Shown: piece by piece, positions 27,931 through 39,782 of the stretch
How the letters are laid out: the number at the start of each line of letters is the position of its first letter
Position numbering within the stretch: position 1 is the first letter of the stretch
From: Norana najaformis
Lineage: Eukaryota; Annelida; Clitellata; Crassiclitellata; Hormogastridae
DNA: 64,000 nucleotides
Assembly: GCA_964023275.1 (NCBI GenBank)
Contig: OZ029916.1
Span: forward strand, 26,426,953 to 26,490,952
Direction: 5' to 3'
Translations under genes and position numbers: made by a program
The notes under the pieces: generated by a model
What the model saw: the letters and a program-made list of their open reading frames with translations, nothing else
Databases searched by the model: none
Told to the model about the DNA's origin: nothing

Positions 27931-28829
27931 ACGAAGTTTACTTATTGAAGACAACCCAATCCAGTAATACTTTTCGTTGGTGAAGCACCTTTTACGTTCT
28001 GGATTCAAATTCCACTGTTACCTTTAAAACCTGCCAATTAGTTTCCCAGACAGCCAGGTTGACTAGGCCCACATTGTGACAACTGGTGGCCAGCAATGGG
28101 CCCAGTGTGGTCCCTATGAATGTGGCTGCCAGGGTTGCAACACCTGCAGCCTGTAACAATCAGTCATCCTGTTGCTGAATTTATTTTGTGCTAACTATGC
28201 TTCAAATGAAATGATCTCACAGACTTAGATGCAGTTAAGAACAACAATAGAACAACTGTCACCTCCTTAACACATATGTATTGGGACTTCCCTGCAGTCT
28301 TTTAGCAACATCCTAGATCATTGTTGTAAAACATTCTCCGTTATATTACTGCTCAGTTACATAATCGTAATCAAGTAATACTCTGAATGGTTCAGCTTGG
28401 GCCACACACGACTGCTTGCACACACACAACCTGGCAACATCCTCCCTTGACCCTGCAGTCAGACACCCTAGCATACTGTTGCCTTTTCCCTTTTCATATT
28501 GCTTTTCCACCATAGGCCGCCTAGAGCTCTGTCTCTGTGGACTGATGAAACTACAAACAGCTTGCAACAGAAATCCTGTTTCAAAAGCTTTCTGTCAAAT
28601 TACATCTTGCCTGCATATCAGAAGGTGGCAAGATTACTTACCTCTCCATTTGGATGGAGGGGTAATTACCAATGCTATATTGTGTTTGGTGCTGTTAAGT
28701 TAGACAGGTGTTGTAGTGGCAATTTCTGACCGCTGTGCCCAGGGACCCATGCCTATGATTCCTCGCTCAGCCAATGGACATACAGCGTGTTAAATGCAAA
28801 ATTTTCTTACCTGATTGCGTCTTGGTTTT

Positions 28830-28915
28830 AGTGTGCCATCAGTTGATGCCTTGTGCATTAGACACCAGTGCAGTAGAAGTTATTAATTAATAATAATAAT
28901 AATGTTGCACCACAT
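28830..28915 (+). mobile_element. LINE/SINE 3' tail, family C
   Basis: Shows GCCATCAGTTGATGCCTTG and GCATTAGACACCAGTGCA, ending in an (AAT)n tract. It matches the family tail seen elsewhere in the window. The body upstream is too decayed to classify. Confidence 0.55.
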
Positions 28916-29329
28916 ACTAAAGCCAGCAGTCTCTACTCACTAACAAAACCCCACAGTTGATGACAGATATGCTACGTTCCGAAGAAAGGATCAGGGAAAA
29001 GGTGGGAAACTTCTTCATCACTGGTTCAGGCCATTCTCTACACTAGGATGCATCTTCCAGTCCCTAACTCTTTCTCATGGGTCTTCCTCCTTCACTGTTT
29101 GCGGTTTTTGGCGATGTTCAATCTTGGACGGCTAGTAAAAAGTTCTGAATCCTTTCTAAAACAAATTTCTCCTTATAGACACAAGCGAACAACTCCCCAA
29201 ATTTGACTGCCGTATGTCTGTTCAGTTGGGCACACAATCGGGGTATGGTGTTTGATCTCCACCATTTCATTTTCTAACTATGTTTGGACCATATGCAGAT
29301 CAGCCCCATTTGACATATGGGATATTCAT

Positions 29330-29965
29330 AGAATGTGATCTCGTTGCCTCAGACTGCCTGGAGGCATTGGTTTCTAGCAGACTTGACTATTGCAACTCAT
29401 TTCTCAATGGCATCACTAAGTTAGATCTGCAAAAACTACAAATGGTTCAAAACTCTTTTGCCAAAGCCACAACAAAAATTTAAAAAATCAGTATATTATG
29501 CCAATATCGCATTCATCGCACTGGTCACCCATCAAGCAGAGAATCCAGTTTAAAAACAGTCTTAGTTTACCAAGCATTACATTTAAATAAGTTTTCATGC
29601 TCACCCCTTGTACAAATAAATATTGCACTCGATCTACGAACAGACTGTTGCAGTGCCTCGCACCAGAACCATGTTGGATTCTCAGGCCTTCTCGGTGACT
29701 GCTCCAAAGCAATGGATTTCGCTGCCCAGTTCAGTTCTTTCTGTCAATTCTTTGATGTCCTTCAGGTCTAAAACTCATTTGTTTCAACTTGCTTACCCAC
29801 CATAGCTTAGCTTCTGGTTTCTCTGACCGACTGGAATTCGACATGGCTTCCTCAGTGGTTCATGATCTCTGATTACGATTTCACTAGAAGTAACCATCGA
29901 CTGATGCCTTGGGCATTACAAAAATGGCGCTACAGAAGTCATTCGATAAGAACAGATGTAAATTC
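29330..29965 (+). mobile_element. LINE fragment (CR1/L2-like), family C, with C-terminal coding remnant
   Basis: The translation includes LEALVSSRLDYCNSFLNGI and LQKLQMVQNSFAKA, a hallmark segment after the reverse transcriptase in CR1/L2/Jockey-type LINEs. It continues with a 'HW.PIKQRIQF' block and 'SLMSFRSKTHLFQLAYPP'. The family tail CATCGACTGATGCCTTG follows at about 29890. Frameshifts and stops interrupt it. Confidence 0.75.
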
Positions 29966-31749
29966 ATGCAGCTAAATAATTCCACATGCTGTTGAGAAAT
30001 CTGCCATTTCTAATGCTGCTACAGTTGTACAAAGGCAAAAAAGTGTATTTTGGCTGCACAGCATATTCTCAAATAATCACAATGTCACTCACATTTAAGA
30101 AAATAACTTCCAAAGTGTTTTAGAAATCATATAAAATCCATTACACAAAAGCGGTCATAACCAACATTCCTATGTGTTTAAAACTGCAAGGCAGTATTCA
30201 GCTGTGATAACTGACAAGTTTGCCGTCATTGGTGAACATCTTGGCAGATCAGAAAGTTTAGGTTAAACACCCAAACTTCAACAAGGCCAGCAACTAAGAA
30301 ACTGCTGGGTCAAAAGAAAATTATGCAAGTGACTAATTTTTAAAAATATAACAGTTTAGCAGTTGAAGTTTTTAAAAAATAATTACTCCTCCAAAAAACG
30401 AAATTTAATAATTTCAGTTAGCCACCTAATCTGACATTAGTTTGTTTAATTTTATTGAATGATTATCGATAACAAACTTCAATGTGTATTGTAACAAATG
30501 TGTAATCTTTAGGTTTCCCAAAAGATCAAAATAATTCAGAAAGCTGCCAAGCTAGATATGCCACATATCGTACGCCATAACCTTTAACCTTACTAAAGTA
30601 GCCACATGCAAAATAAATAAAATTTGTGCACGTGGTCAATCAGAAACAGAACAGCAATCAGATAAATAAATAACAAAGCATTTTTTTAGTTTGAAAATCT
30701 AAAGCTGAGATACAGAAACTAAACTTTGCCACAACATATGATATTCAGATCTGGAATTCATTATTAATAACGAGGATAAGCTTCTACAAAGCTCTTTAGT
30801 ACAAAAATAACTTCCATTTCCGTTTTACTGTTACCAGTATACATGGCCTAAGGATAACCTAACCTCCACATTTTCCCCTTATACTTTTCACCCAAAGTTG
30901 TTTAGGTGAAAAGCACTGCCCTCAAACTATTCCCCTCAAAGTTATTTTCCCAGCAGGCTTCCCCAAATTATCCCCACAAGACTTTCCGTTTATTTTGTAT
31001 GTATTATATTTTCTCATACTTTCCAACTCAAGTTATCACTGGAAGCTCCTAAGTTTCCTGGTTTAGCTAAATACCATACATGCACACACATATACATACA
31101 TACATAATATATATACATACATATTCTTAATATGGTCCAGTCCTTTACAGCTCTCTCCCTTGCTTCACAAAAATTTCTCAGTTTTCACTGTATGCCATAC
31201 CTCCTCTACGCTTACATTTATAACTTAGTACTACCGAAACTGAACAAGCCACGAGGTAAATCCCACACAGAGTTTCATGTTAAAGAGAAGAAGGCAAACA
31301 GTAGGCAAATGGACAGTCAACATTCAGCCCATCATAATTATCTTTCAAACAACATCCTGTTACCAATTTGTTCACAAATACTTTGAATCAGACCAGGCTA
31401 CACAGCACACATGCCTATCCCATAATCAGATGTTACAACTTGCAGCTGGATCACAAAGTTTGCAGCTAAAGGAAAGATTCAGAGGGAGTCAAGATACTTG
31501 AGACAGGACAGTACTTTGACAGGTTCTCAGAAATGTCCAGACACACATTCATACATGCATCATACAGAGATCCTGAATACACAGTTAGGCAAACTGTAGA
31601 AAGAAACCAGAAAGATGATTCTCAGAAAAGCTGGGCAACGTGGGTCAACTTGGAACACATTGTTTGTTACTCCTGTTGCAAAATGCCTAGCAATCACTAG
31701 TGACTAGATTCATGATCATACTAGCTTCCCTAACACAAGTCTGTTTTGT
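29966..31749. other. Intergenic, no gene recognised
   Basis: AT-rich DNA with short chance frames only. A (CATA)n/(ATAC)n simple repeat lies at about 31083-31125. It may include the 3' UTR of the minus-strand gene that ends at 31750. Confidence 0.5.
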
Positions 31750-32904
31750 CTACAGACACGGAGCGCTAGCAGAGCGAAACATGCCGGGAAGTATGTGTTC
31801 ATACTCATAGCTGTCTCGATTTAGCGGTCGGCCCTCTTCCCAGTTCTCCCTTTCGCGCTCTGGCTTCAAGCCCAGCTTGTGCCTGTGATACCATTTCTCG
31901 ACAAGGACAAAAGGATTTCGATGTCTAGTGCTGGCAGAGGGTGCCAGGCGGTGCTTCGGTTGAACTTTGTCCAACTCGTCGATTGACGGAAATCGACACA
32001 TGAGAGGTTTTGATTGTTCAGTCTTGTGTGTGTTCTTTCTTTGATACTGGCCGCTTGTTCTCTTACACTGTGACTTCTTTGCATGTCCATATGTCTTGTG
32101 CTTTCCATGATGTGATTCCTCGTCTTTGATCTCACATTCTGGATTGCTGCAAAGGCTGCAGACACTCTGGGCATATTCTTTAGACAGAGTATATGCTAAG
32201 TTCGACTTCAGGCCAGACGAAGGAAATGCATCGTGAAGACTGGCGAAGGTCTGTATGTCCATAAATACCTCGATGACATCTGGATTTTCTGTCACTCTTC
32301 CCAGTTTCCTAGAAATCAGCCACTGTTTCAGATTTGGGGCTAAACCTCTAACTTCTTTAAAGGTCAGTTTTGGTGCTAAAGCCATTGGATGCTGAGCAGC
32401 CTTTGCGCGACGTGACAGTCGAGAACGTTCCCCTCGTTTCAGAACAACAGGTTCGGTTTCCACTTCAACTGAATCTGACATGACAATCTGTGGCAGACGA
32501 TGTCGTGGCTCTACTGACTCATGACGCTTGGCACGGGAAGACTCATGATGCCCAGTGCGTACAGAGCCACGAAGTTCGGCACGAGTTGAATGATGTAATG
32601 GCTCCGATTCCACTACAACCAGAGGAGCTGGTTGGGGATTACCATTGAAATGGGAAAGAGGGATGTACTCGGAAAACCCCATGTCATGGCCCAATCCTGT
32701 GACGAATCCTTCAGGAAGGCTTCCTGTAGATGATAGCCTGCGCCTTATCGGCTGTGTCTCTACGTATCTTGATTTCTCTCTTGTGGAATTTCGCTGCAGG
32801 AAGGAGGATTCTGTAAGAGATCTCGTGTGCCAAAAATGAATCCCTCGACAATTTTCAGCAGCACCTGAACAAAGTGAATGGGTAACGGCACTGGCTGGTG
32901 ACAT
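31750..32904 (-). CDS. Unrecognised single-exon basic protein, 384 aa
   Basis: I do not recognise this protein. The frame is complete. An in-frame stop lies two codons before the ATG, so the start is within this exon if it is the first exon. Length is far above chance for the surrounding AT-rich DNA. It is rich in Arg, Lys, His and Ser. No signal peptide or membrane segment is visible. Residues 1-170 look disordered. Residues 175-250 are the most fold-like part, a mixed hydrophobic stretch (LTFKEVRGLAPNLKQWLISR then VIEVFMDIQTFASL). A Cys cluster follows: 249, 252, 257, plus 280 and 303, in a His-rich stretch that could bind metal. It ends ILPGMFRSASAPCL. No neighbour suggests a role. It is not obviously a transposon protein. 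Confidence 0.7.
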   Translation of the reverse strand: MSPASAVTHSLCSGAAENCRGIHFWHTRSLTESSFLQRNSTREKSRYVETQPIRRRLSSTGSLPEGFVTGLGHDMGFSEYIPLSHFNGNPQPAPLVVVESEPLHHSTRAELRGSVRTGHHESSRAKRHESVEPRHRLPQIVMSDSVEVETEPVVLKRGERSRLSRRAKAAQHPMALAPKLTFKEVRGLAPNLKQWLISRKLGRVTENPDVIEVFMDIQTFASLHDAFPSSGLKSNLAYTLSKEYAQSVCSLCSNPECEIKDEESHHGKHKTYGHAKKSQCKRTSGQYQRKNTHKTEQSKPLMCRFPSIDELDKVQPKHRLAPSASTRHRNPFVLVEKWYHRHKLGLKPERERENWEEGRPLNRDSYEYEHILPGMFRSASAPCL

Positions 32905-34084
32905 CGATTATGAATGATGAATTATGACGGTTACTGATGGTAAGGAAAATAAAATGTCATAACAATGCTGCTGCTGGTAGTAGTGGTGACAGTGATCGAG
33001 TTACAAATGATGGCAGCGATGTTCTATTATTATTATTACCCCAGGTAGACATGATCTCTCAAGATTTAAAAAACACCCCAGATAAATTACAGCATCTGGT
33101 CAGATATTATTATTCATATATGTGACCTTGTGTGAAAGAAGGGTACCAGAGTTGGCAAAGTAAATTTGCAAGAAATTCACTCAGAAGGTGAGTAAGCATA
33201 CAACTTGTCAAAATCAGTTCTTTGCACATTTATATCCCTTGATGTGTCAGCTGTCAAACTGTAAGTTCTTATGTAAACTTTTGATGTCTAAGTATTTTTA
33301 TTTTTAATTTTAGTATGATGCCCCTCAACAAAAACCTAATTTAACATGTGCTCTTAGTCCCCTAATTTGAAGTCTTGCACGTTGATAATTATGCAAATGA
33401 ACAAGTCATGTAAATAATTTTCTTAGCCATCTTTTGTGGAAATTTCATTGGTGACAGCATGAGAGGCAAATGAATACACTCAAGTTACTATACTCATAAA
33501 TGTTGATGACCCTAGGCACAGTGACTTAGGTCGAGTCAAAGTTATGGTAAACTTTAACTCATGATGACTTAGGTCGAGTCAAAGTTGTGGTAAACTTTAA
33601 CTCATGATTTCTCAAAAGTAGCTGCAAAGACACCTCCATCTTTAAGAAATTGTAAGTTTTTTACTATTTATTTTAGAAACATGGGGTTTTACCTAATTAT
33701 TCAACAATTCCAGCCCAATCCAATGCTTTATCAAATTAAGTTTTGATTTTTGCCAACTTTGGTACCATTTTCTCATGCATGATAACATATTATTAAAATT
33801 ATTATTCCTATTATTATATTTTTGTGACATAATGCAGAAAGACGAAATTCATTGCCACAGGTTTGACACTCATATTTAGTGATACAACATCAATGGTATA
33901 ACCTTCTTTTATTTGCATTTGGAAATGCCTTTGTATTTGCAACACCACTGGATAAGCTGATCTCCCTGATGCAACATTTAACGATGCCAACAGCGTGAGT
34001 TTTGAACTGCATAATATTGCACCTATTCCATGCTTTATTAACAGATAACCTCTGATAGGTCAGTATTTATCAATAGTTATAATT
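32905..34084. other. Intergenic, no gene recognised
   Basis: AT-rich spacer between the unrecognised minus-strand gene and a LINE fragment. It contains a 43-bp tandem duplication at 33522-33607. Promoter elements of the minus-strand gene would lie at its left end, but none is clear. Confidence 0.5.
33522..33607. repeat. 43-bp tandem duplication
   Basis: Two adjacent copies of a unit beginning TGACTTAGGTCGAGTCAAAG and ending AACTTTAACTCATGA. They differ at one position (TTATGG versus TTGTGG). It is a recent local duplication. Confidence 0.85.
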
Positions 34085-34690
34085 TATCAGCCTGATCTAG
34101 ATAAGGACTACTTTACTCACTACAGATCTCTTTCCAATCTGAATAATATCTCTGAACTACTCGAATGCCTATTTCTAATACATCTTCAGTAGCATGTTAC
34201 AGCTTCTCTGAATTTTAATCCCTTTCAGTTTGCTTATCGTAAACGTCATTCAACTGAGACTGTTCTCACCCGCTCACTTAATACATTTCGTTCAATGGAT
34301 TCTGGGAAAACATTTCTTCTTATAACTCTCAATTTTAGTGCTGCATTTGATACTGTAGATCATGGTATTTTGTTGTGTCGCATTTATAGATCATTTGGAG
34401 TTTCACATTCTGTTCTTCTCTCTGGATATTTTCTTATCTTAAGATTGTTCTCAGTAAGTTGCAATAAAATCATCTCATTCTGATCCTGTTGCCTGTCGTT
34501 CAGGTGTACCTCAGGTGTATCTTCTGTTTTCAATCTTTATTTTGCCTAATTGTCAAACTGCATGCAGGTACACAACAGTGGTCCAGCAATATGCTGATGA
34601 CTCTCAACTCCACATTGCTTTATCTGCTAATAGTAGCTTTTTGACTTCTAGTAAGTCATTAATGACTACTTAATGTGAGACTATGCTTTT
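34085..34690 (+). mobile_element. LINE reverse transcriptase fragment, decayed
   Basis: Reverse-transcriptase landmarks appear in order across frames: [49 protein letters not shown] (the AFDTVDH motif with a catalytic Asp), then YADDSQLHIAL near 34590 (YADD catalytic box). This is the CR1/L2/Jockey order. Stops and frameshifts between blocks show that it is dead. Confidence 0.8.
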
Positions 34691-35049
34691 TGTTCCTGAT
34701 ACTTTATTATTTCATGTGGGAATTTGGTAGCTCCCTGCATAAAAAGCTGTGACTTATGACACGTAAAACTTTGCAATCCATGCAGATATGTTCCATAACA
34801 CATGTACAAAGTCTTGCTTTAAACATGCACAACTTTTTGAGCTGCAGGTTTTAAATGTCAGCAATTTTTTATGTCGGTTTTCTCAGAAATTCAGATTTTA
34901 GATGGCCTTCTCTGGAGTTTTCTTTTGACGAATTTTTGGGGAGGTATGGAGATAAAATTTGCCACAACTGTCTCAATAACATTTAAAAATCTCCAAGCAT
35001 ATTCAGTCCAGAAACCCAACCTTGGTACCTCTCTCCCAGATGGTCACAT

Positions 35050-35235
35050 TTTTACATGTGACACGGTAGCTGTAGTCGCTTACTGTTGCTCACCTTGTAA
35101 CGTAAAGTGTGTGGGGTTGAGTCACCACTGAGATGGCTACTGTGTAAGGACCTTGAGCAAGTTCTTCATGCATGATTGCTCAGCACCATCGACTGATGCT
35201 TTGTCATTAGACAGTGGCACTAAATAAATACAGGA
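35050..35235 (+). mobile_element. tRNA-derived SINE with LINE-like 3' tail
   Basis: The head, ACACGGTAGCTGTAGTCG... then GGGGTTGAGTCACC, resembles polymerase III A and B boxes at about tRNA spacing. The 3' part carries CATCGACTGATGCTTTG and TTAGACAGTGGCACTAAATAAATA, the tail of LINE family C. Sharing a tail with a partner LINE is typical of SINEs mobilised by that LINE. The A box is imperfect. Confidence 0.5.
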
Positions 35236-35339
35236 ATAATCAAAGCATTTAAGGCTTTTATGTTGTGAAATTAAGGCAGTTACATTACATTCATAACCTT
35301 CGATGTCAATCAATAAGTAGTTTTCAGATTAAGTTGGCA

Positions 35340-37110
35340 CTAACCTATATAACCATCACCCTTTGGACCTCGTTTTGCCACCACTTGTTTATACCCCTCT
35401 CGGAAACTCTGACTTCGAAGGGCATAGATGACTGGATTGCAAGCGCTGTTTGCATAGCCAAACCAGAACATCTGCAAAGAGAAAAAATCCACCAATTAAC
35501 TATACATATTTAAATCAACTCTGTCACTCTCAGCATCTCTTGTAGTTACTTTACTGTACCAGGTTATTATTTTCAACTGTTCTGCAAGCTAAATGTCACA
35601 TGTTCAAGTGTCCAGTTACCCCACAGCCTTCCACATAATTAAGAAGAATGGCTGATTGAATGCTGCCAGACCATTGTGTTCTGGTACCCTATATAACATA
35701 GAGAGATAAGACAGACAGACAGACAGGCAGGCAGGCAGACAGACATACCGAGACACAGGCAGAGACATTGAGAGTGCCCAGACATGGTCTGACACAGAAA
35801 GATGCATGAGCTTACTGAGCACCCAGAAGAGTGCTGACAACCACAGAAGCCAGGTGAATGTGCCCAAATTTTCCATTTGACAATAAATCAGTCATTACCG
35901 GTAAATTAATATTAATTTTCCCATCTGTCCTCATAATTAGGTGTTCATAGGCAACTTATCAGTAGTATCACGTGTAGCCTCTTAAAATTAAATTTCATCT
36001 GTTCTGTTGCATATTATTCTGATTACATTTCATCAAAAGCAAGACATTTGAAACAGAATTCTAATCTGGAAAGAATCACTCTTAACCAGTTTTGTTTTAC
36101 AAAACTATGCATTTACTCTGATTCAAATTTGATGTCTGAATGAATATAATACAGTGAAGTAATAATAATGATCAGATAGTCTGATCATTATTATTTCTAG
36201 TATTACAACTACTACTACCACTACTACTACCACTACTACTAGCACTACTATTACTTACAATTGGATTGATCCAGTGAACAACTCTGCTATCATCACTGAC
36301 AACGATGGCATAGAGGCTGTAAACAATCCATGGAGTCCAGGTCACCACAAAAGCAATAACGACCACCAACAATGTAACTAGGATGCTACGCTGCTGAGCG
36401 TAGATCTTGTCTCGGTCAAAAGTCGACGTATTCCTCAGACGACGGCCGTGCGATCGAATCTCACGAAACATTCCCACATAACAGGTAGAAATTGCACCCA
36501 GTGGAATAACATAGCATGTTATGAAGACGATTGCAAAGTATGTATATGACTTTGGATCATGGTAGTATTTTGGACCACACTGTGTTGTATACTCCTCGAA
36601 CTCTGCCTTCGACAGACCAACGACAGATAGCATACCAATGATGGCTGCCCAGACCCATGCCGCTCCGATCATCAAAAGAATCCGAAGACGACTCAAAGCA
36701 AACCTGAATGGGTTGTGGATTGACATGTACTTGAAAATGGCAATGTACATCAGTGTGTGAATTGAAGCCACGAAAAAGAATGGAGTTGCAAAGCTGTTCA
36801 TCTGGCAGACGATATCGCTGAAGATCCACTCACCTCGGACCACTGTGACAAGCGAGAATGGCATGTCGATGCAACCGCACAGGAAATCAGCAATGGCGAG
36901 GTTCATGAGAAAGAAGTTCGTCCTTGTCTGCATTCCCTGATTCCTAGCAATGACCAAGATGACAAGCGCATTGCCGAAGACGGCCACTGACATGATTATA
37001 ATCATCGTCATCGACAACAAGACACGACCAGGAAGACTCCAGTAAGGCACCAGTGATGCAGCTGTGGTATCCATTAGAGAAGATGTTGAGGATCCATGAA
37101 TCACAGCCAT
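35340..37110 (-). CDS. Class A (rhodopsin-like) orphan GPCR, two coding exons, 327 aa
   Basis: Seven-transmembrane receptor. Exons are 36259-37110 and 35340-35471, joined phase 0 with GTAAGT donor and TTTGCAG acceptor. Landmarks: TM1 GN (N47); TM2 LAIAD (D75); Cys102 pairing with Cys178 in loop 2; TM4 W152/W154; TM5 P203; TM6 FVVTWTP (W258, P260); TM7 NPVIY (296-300) on the second exon. The DRY motif at the TM3 end is Phe126-Lys127-Tyr128. Position 3.32 is Thr, so the aminergic Asp is absent. Position 7.43 is Tyr, so there is no opsin lysine. The sodium-site residues D2.50, S3.39 and N7.49 are kept. The C-tail is short. The start at 37110 is preferred: an upstream in-frame Met at 37176 would cross a possible splice acceptor (TTTTCTTTAAG) before it. 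The ligand is unknown. Confidence 0.9.
35709..35746. repeat. (CAGA)n/(CAGG)n microsatellite
   Basis: Short compound tetranucleotide tract within the single intron of the GPCR gene. A second, (ACT)n-rich tract occurs at about 36207-36248 just inside the intron near the donor. Confidence 0.85.
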
Positions 37111-37204
37111 GTTCAAAGTGAAAATGGATCGATGAATCCTGTTTTGTGGGTACACCTTAAAGAAAAATAAAGTCATTAACTACACAAAAGAAATAATTAT
37201 TACT

Positions 37205-38045
37205 CAGTGGTGTATCTAAGAGGGGCAAGTGGTGCGGTCACCCCAGGAAACACTGTCCATGAGGCAGCAAAGAAGGCAACAAAATGAAATTTTGAAAGGC
37301 ATGTTTTTATTATCTGCAACCAAAACTTCAGTGGTGATCACACTGAGAGCCTATGTCCCAAAGATCCAGATTGTGCTGATAAAAAACTTCAGACTTGATA
37401 GGCCAACTGCACACATGGTGTACAGTAGGCCTATCGACTTTCAACTCTGAAGCTGAACTGACCTTTCCCTCTCTCTCTCTTTCTCTCTCTCTCTTGAAGC
37501 CCTCACACTGGATATTAAATATTTAAGCTTATGGGTCACAGCTGTCAAAGTAGCCCTCTAGCTTCTCTCTACCCACCCCCTCTCTTCCATTCCTTTCCCC
37601 TCTCTCTGTCTTGCAGGATGAAATATTGAGCATGTCAGATCAAAACTTATCCTTCTTTGGATTACTATAGAAGATTAATATATATACGTATCAATAGCCA
37701 AATTTATACCTGTAATATTTTCAGGCCCAAAGCATCACATTACAGTGTAAGGCATGAGGCCCTAGGTAGTTGCCTCACTGACCTTTCTCCAAGGCCAAGG
37801 CCAGCCTAAGGGAAGTCGGTGAGAAGCAGCATAGGCTCTCAGTTATAAAGTCAAGGAATATTTTTAAGGTGAAATATCCAATTTTAGTATTTTTTGTTCA
37901 TCATTTTGTGTGTATCATCAGTTAGTGCTCAACATATGAAGATTCTCTAAATTGCTGTTTTTCATTAAATTTTAAAATTTCTGTTAGGGGAAGAGGCAGT
38001 TGCCATCTCTTGCCCCGGGCACCAAAATACCTAGCTATGTCCCTG
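37205..38045. mobile_element. Non-autonomous hAT-like element next to the GPCR start
   Basis: The left end starts CAGTGGTGTATCTAAG. The right end, read in reverse, starts CAGGGACATAGCTAGG, a similar but imperfect terminal repeat. Both ends lead into GGGGCA/GGTGC-type sequence. The flanks are TTATTACT on the left and TTATTACA on the right, a 7-of-8 match to an 8-bp target duplication. The 841-bp interior has no transposase. A CT-rich microsatellite lies at about 37465-37495. The CAGTGGTGTA end is characteristic of hAT families. Confidence 0.72.
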
Positions 38046-39474
38046 TTATTACATATGGTATTAAATTTATAGTCTGATTTATCAAAATGTATTATTACAT
38101 ACTCACAGTAAAGATTAAGAAAGTCCAGTATATGTTGCTATTCGTTATTTAAATAGCAACACTGTCTAACTGTAAACTTCAGCTGATGGCACTGAACAAA
38201 TCCACATTGTTTAAGACTTGCTCGACTCCAGGTTCTGGTCCACACAGTGACCCTTTAACAGTGCTTAGCCTTGAACCTCCACATTCCACGCTAAAAGGCA
38301 GCTGCTCTACTCATGACTGTAATCTCCAAATTTCTAAAGTGCTGCTTAAAAGCTAAGCGCAGCACACCAGCTTATTCACGAGTGCTGCGTCAAGTCAGTG
38401 GGGTTGTCCAAAGATACCATATCAAGAACCAAGTCCAGTTGCCAAAAGACCAGAGAGAAGGGGAAAGAAGCTATATTAGCATGGGTTGTATTTAAGCTGA
38501 GAGAAATGGGAAGGCAACGGACCGGATGGATCAGGGTGGGATTTCTTGAAAAGGTGAGCCTCTACTATGTAGCTAACGTGTCACACACAGGCCTACATAC
38601 ATATGTATGTAGGTACCTGCATTTAATATATAAATATATTATATTATACCTGTGCATAATGTACATAATTATACTTAATTTGGTTCCTTATACCCCCAAA
38701 ACTTAGCAGACTGGCTAACATTTTACCACACTAATTCTACTGTCCCAGATCTGCTTCTGTGTAATTGTAATTAGAAATATGTATGAAGAGGTGAATTCTG
38801 AATGGGTGTAGAAACTGTACTGCCAGTACAGTTTATGTTCATGAATAACATATTCATTTACATGTATTTGTGTGTTTTGATTTGCTTAGATCTGTATAGG
38901 GCTACTTTCATTATCTTCAACGACCACCTATGTGGTCAAACAATTACAAATTACTGGCGCGCGCGCGTACACACACACACACACACACACACGAAATCTT
39001 AATCGGATTACACTATCAGCTCATCAGTGTTCTCAAACGACCAGTACCACTTAATCGGCGTTCGTCGCTATCATTGAGACGGTGACAAATTACTCCAGAC
39101 TAAATATTTCATCCGTATCTAAAGCTGCTTGACTGGTTTTCAGAAACGACGGTCAAAAGACCTCCAAGAAAATGTTTGAAACGCCGTCGCTACGAAACTG
39201 CAAAATGAAACGAAAAACCTATGAAAACTGATTTAGTTTTAAGCGTAAAAAGACCTGCATGTACACCGACTTTTAAACCAACTTTGTCACACATATACCG
39301 GATGTAAGTTGATACTATTTCAGGCGCTGCCTACAAACCACTATATACACAGGCAGAGCCTCATTGCATTAACAGGTGAGCTGCTTCGGCAGTAAAGCGG
39401 CCAAACACAACGGCCTCCGTCTAAGGACGCTTCAACCCAATACATACGGGCTTCATGTACATCGGCCAAAGAGG
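38046..39474. other. Intergenic, no gene recognised
   Basis: AT-rich DNA with a GC/CA microsatellite at 38957-38992. A stretch near 38210-38300 looks faintly like a reverse-oriented tRNA-derived SINE head but lacks clear boxes. The open frames here are short and carry no signature. Confidence 0.45.
38957..38992. repeat. (GC)n-(AC)n compound microsatellite
   Basis: GCGCGCGCGCG followed directly by an (AC)n run. Alternating purine-pyrimidine over the full length makes it a possible Z-DNA-forming tract. Confidence 0.9.
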
Positions 39475-39782
39475 CTAATTGTGAAGCTCTGCGCGCGGCG
39501 CTTTAGGTGGTCCAGCAATAAAATTCAAATCAACTCGATCTCGCAGTAAAGCCTTGTCCTCGACATTAGGCCATATAAGCATCATCACATAGGATGTGTT
39601 CTTAGCTAGAATTCTGCAGTCGTAGCTGCCACCATGCTGTCTCTCAGCCTGACTCTTGGACCTTGACCTGGAACACTGTTGCCTATCGATTTTGTTTTGA
39701 CTGAGCGCCTGTGAATAAGCTGGTCCCCTTGGCGTGGCTTTCGTTGGGCGCTGTAGAAATCTTGGCATTACGATTACGATTG
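39475..39782 (+). mobile_element. LINE 3' tail, family A
   Basis: Contains CTTGACCTGGAACACTGTTG, ATCGATTTTGTTTTGACTGA, GGCGCTGTAGAAATC-type sequence and the terminal (ATTACG)2 repeat. It matches the tails at 1649, 45370, 48311 and 49010. No coding part remains. Confidence 0.65.

Noticed and set aside
38205-38300. Possible reverse-oriented tRNA-derived SINE head
   Set aside because: Vague resemblance only; no clear A and B box pair at correct spacing.
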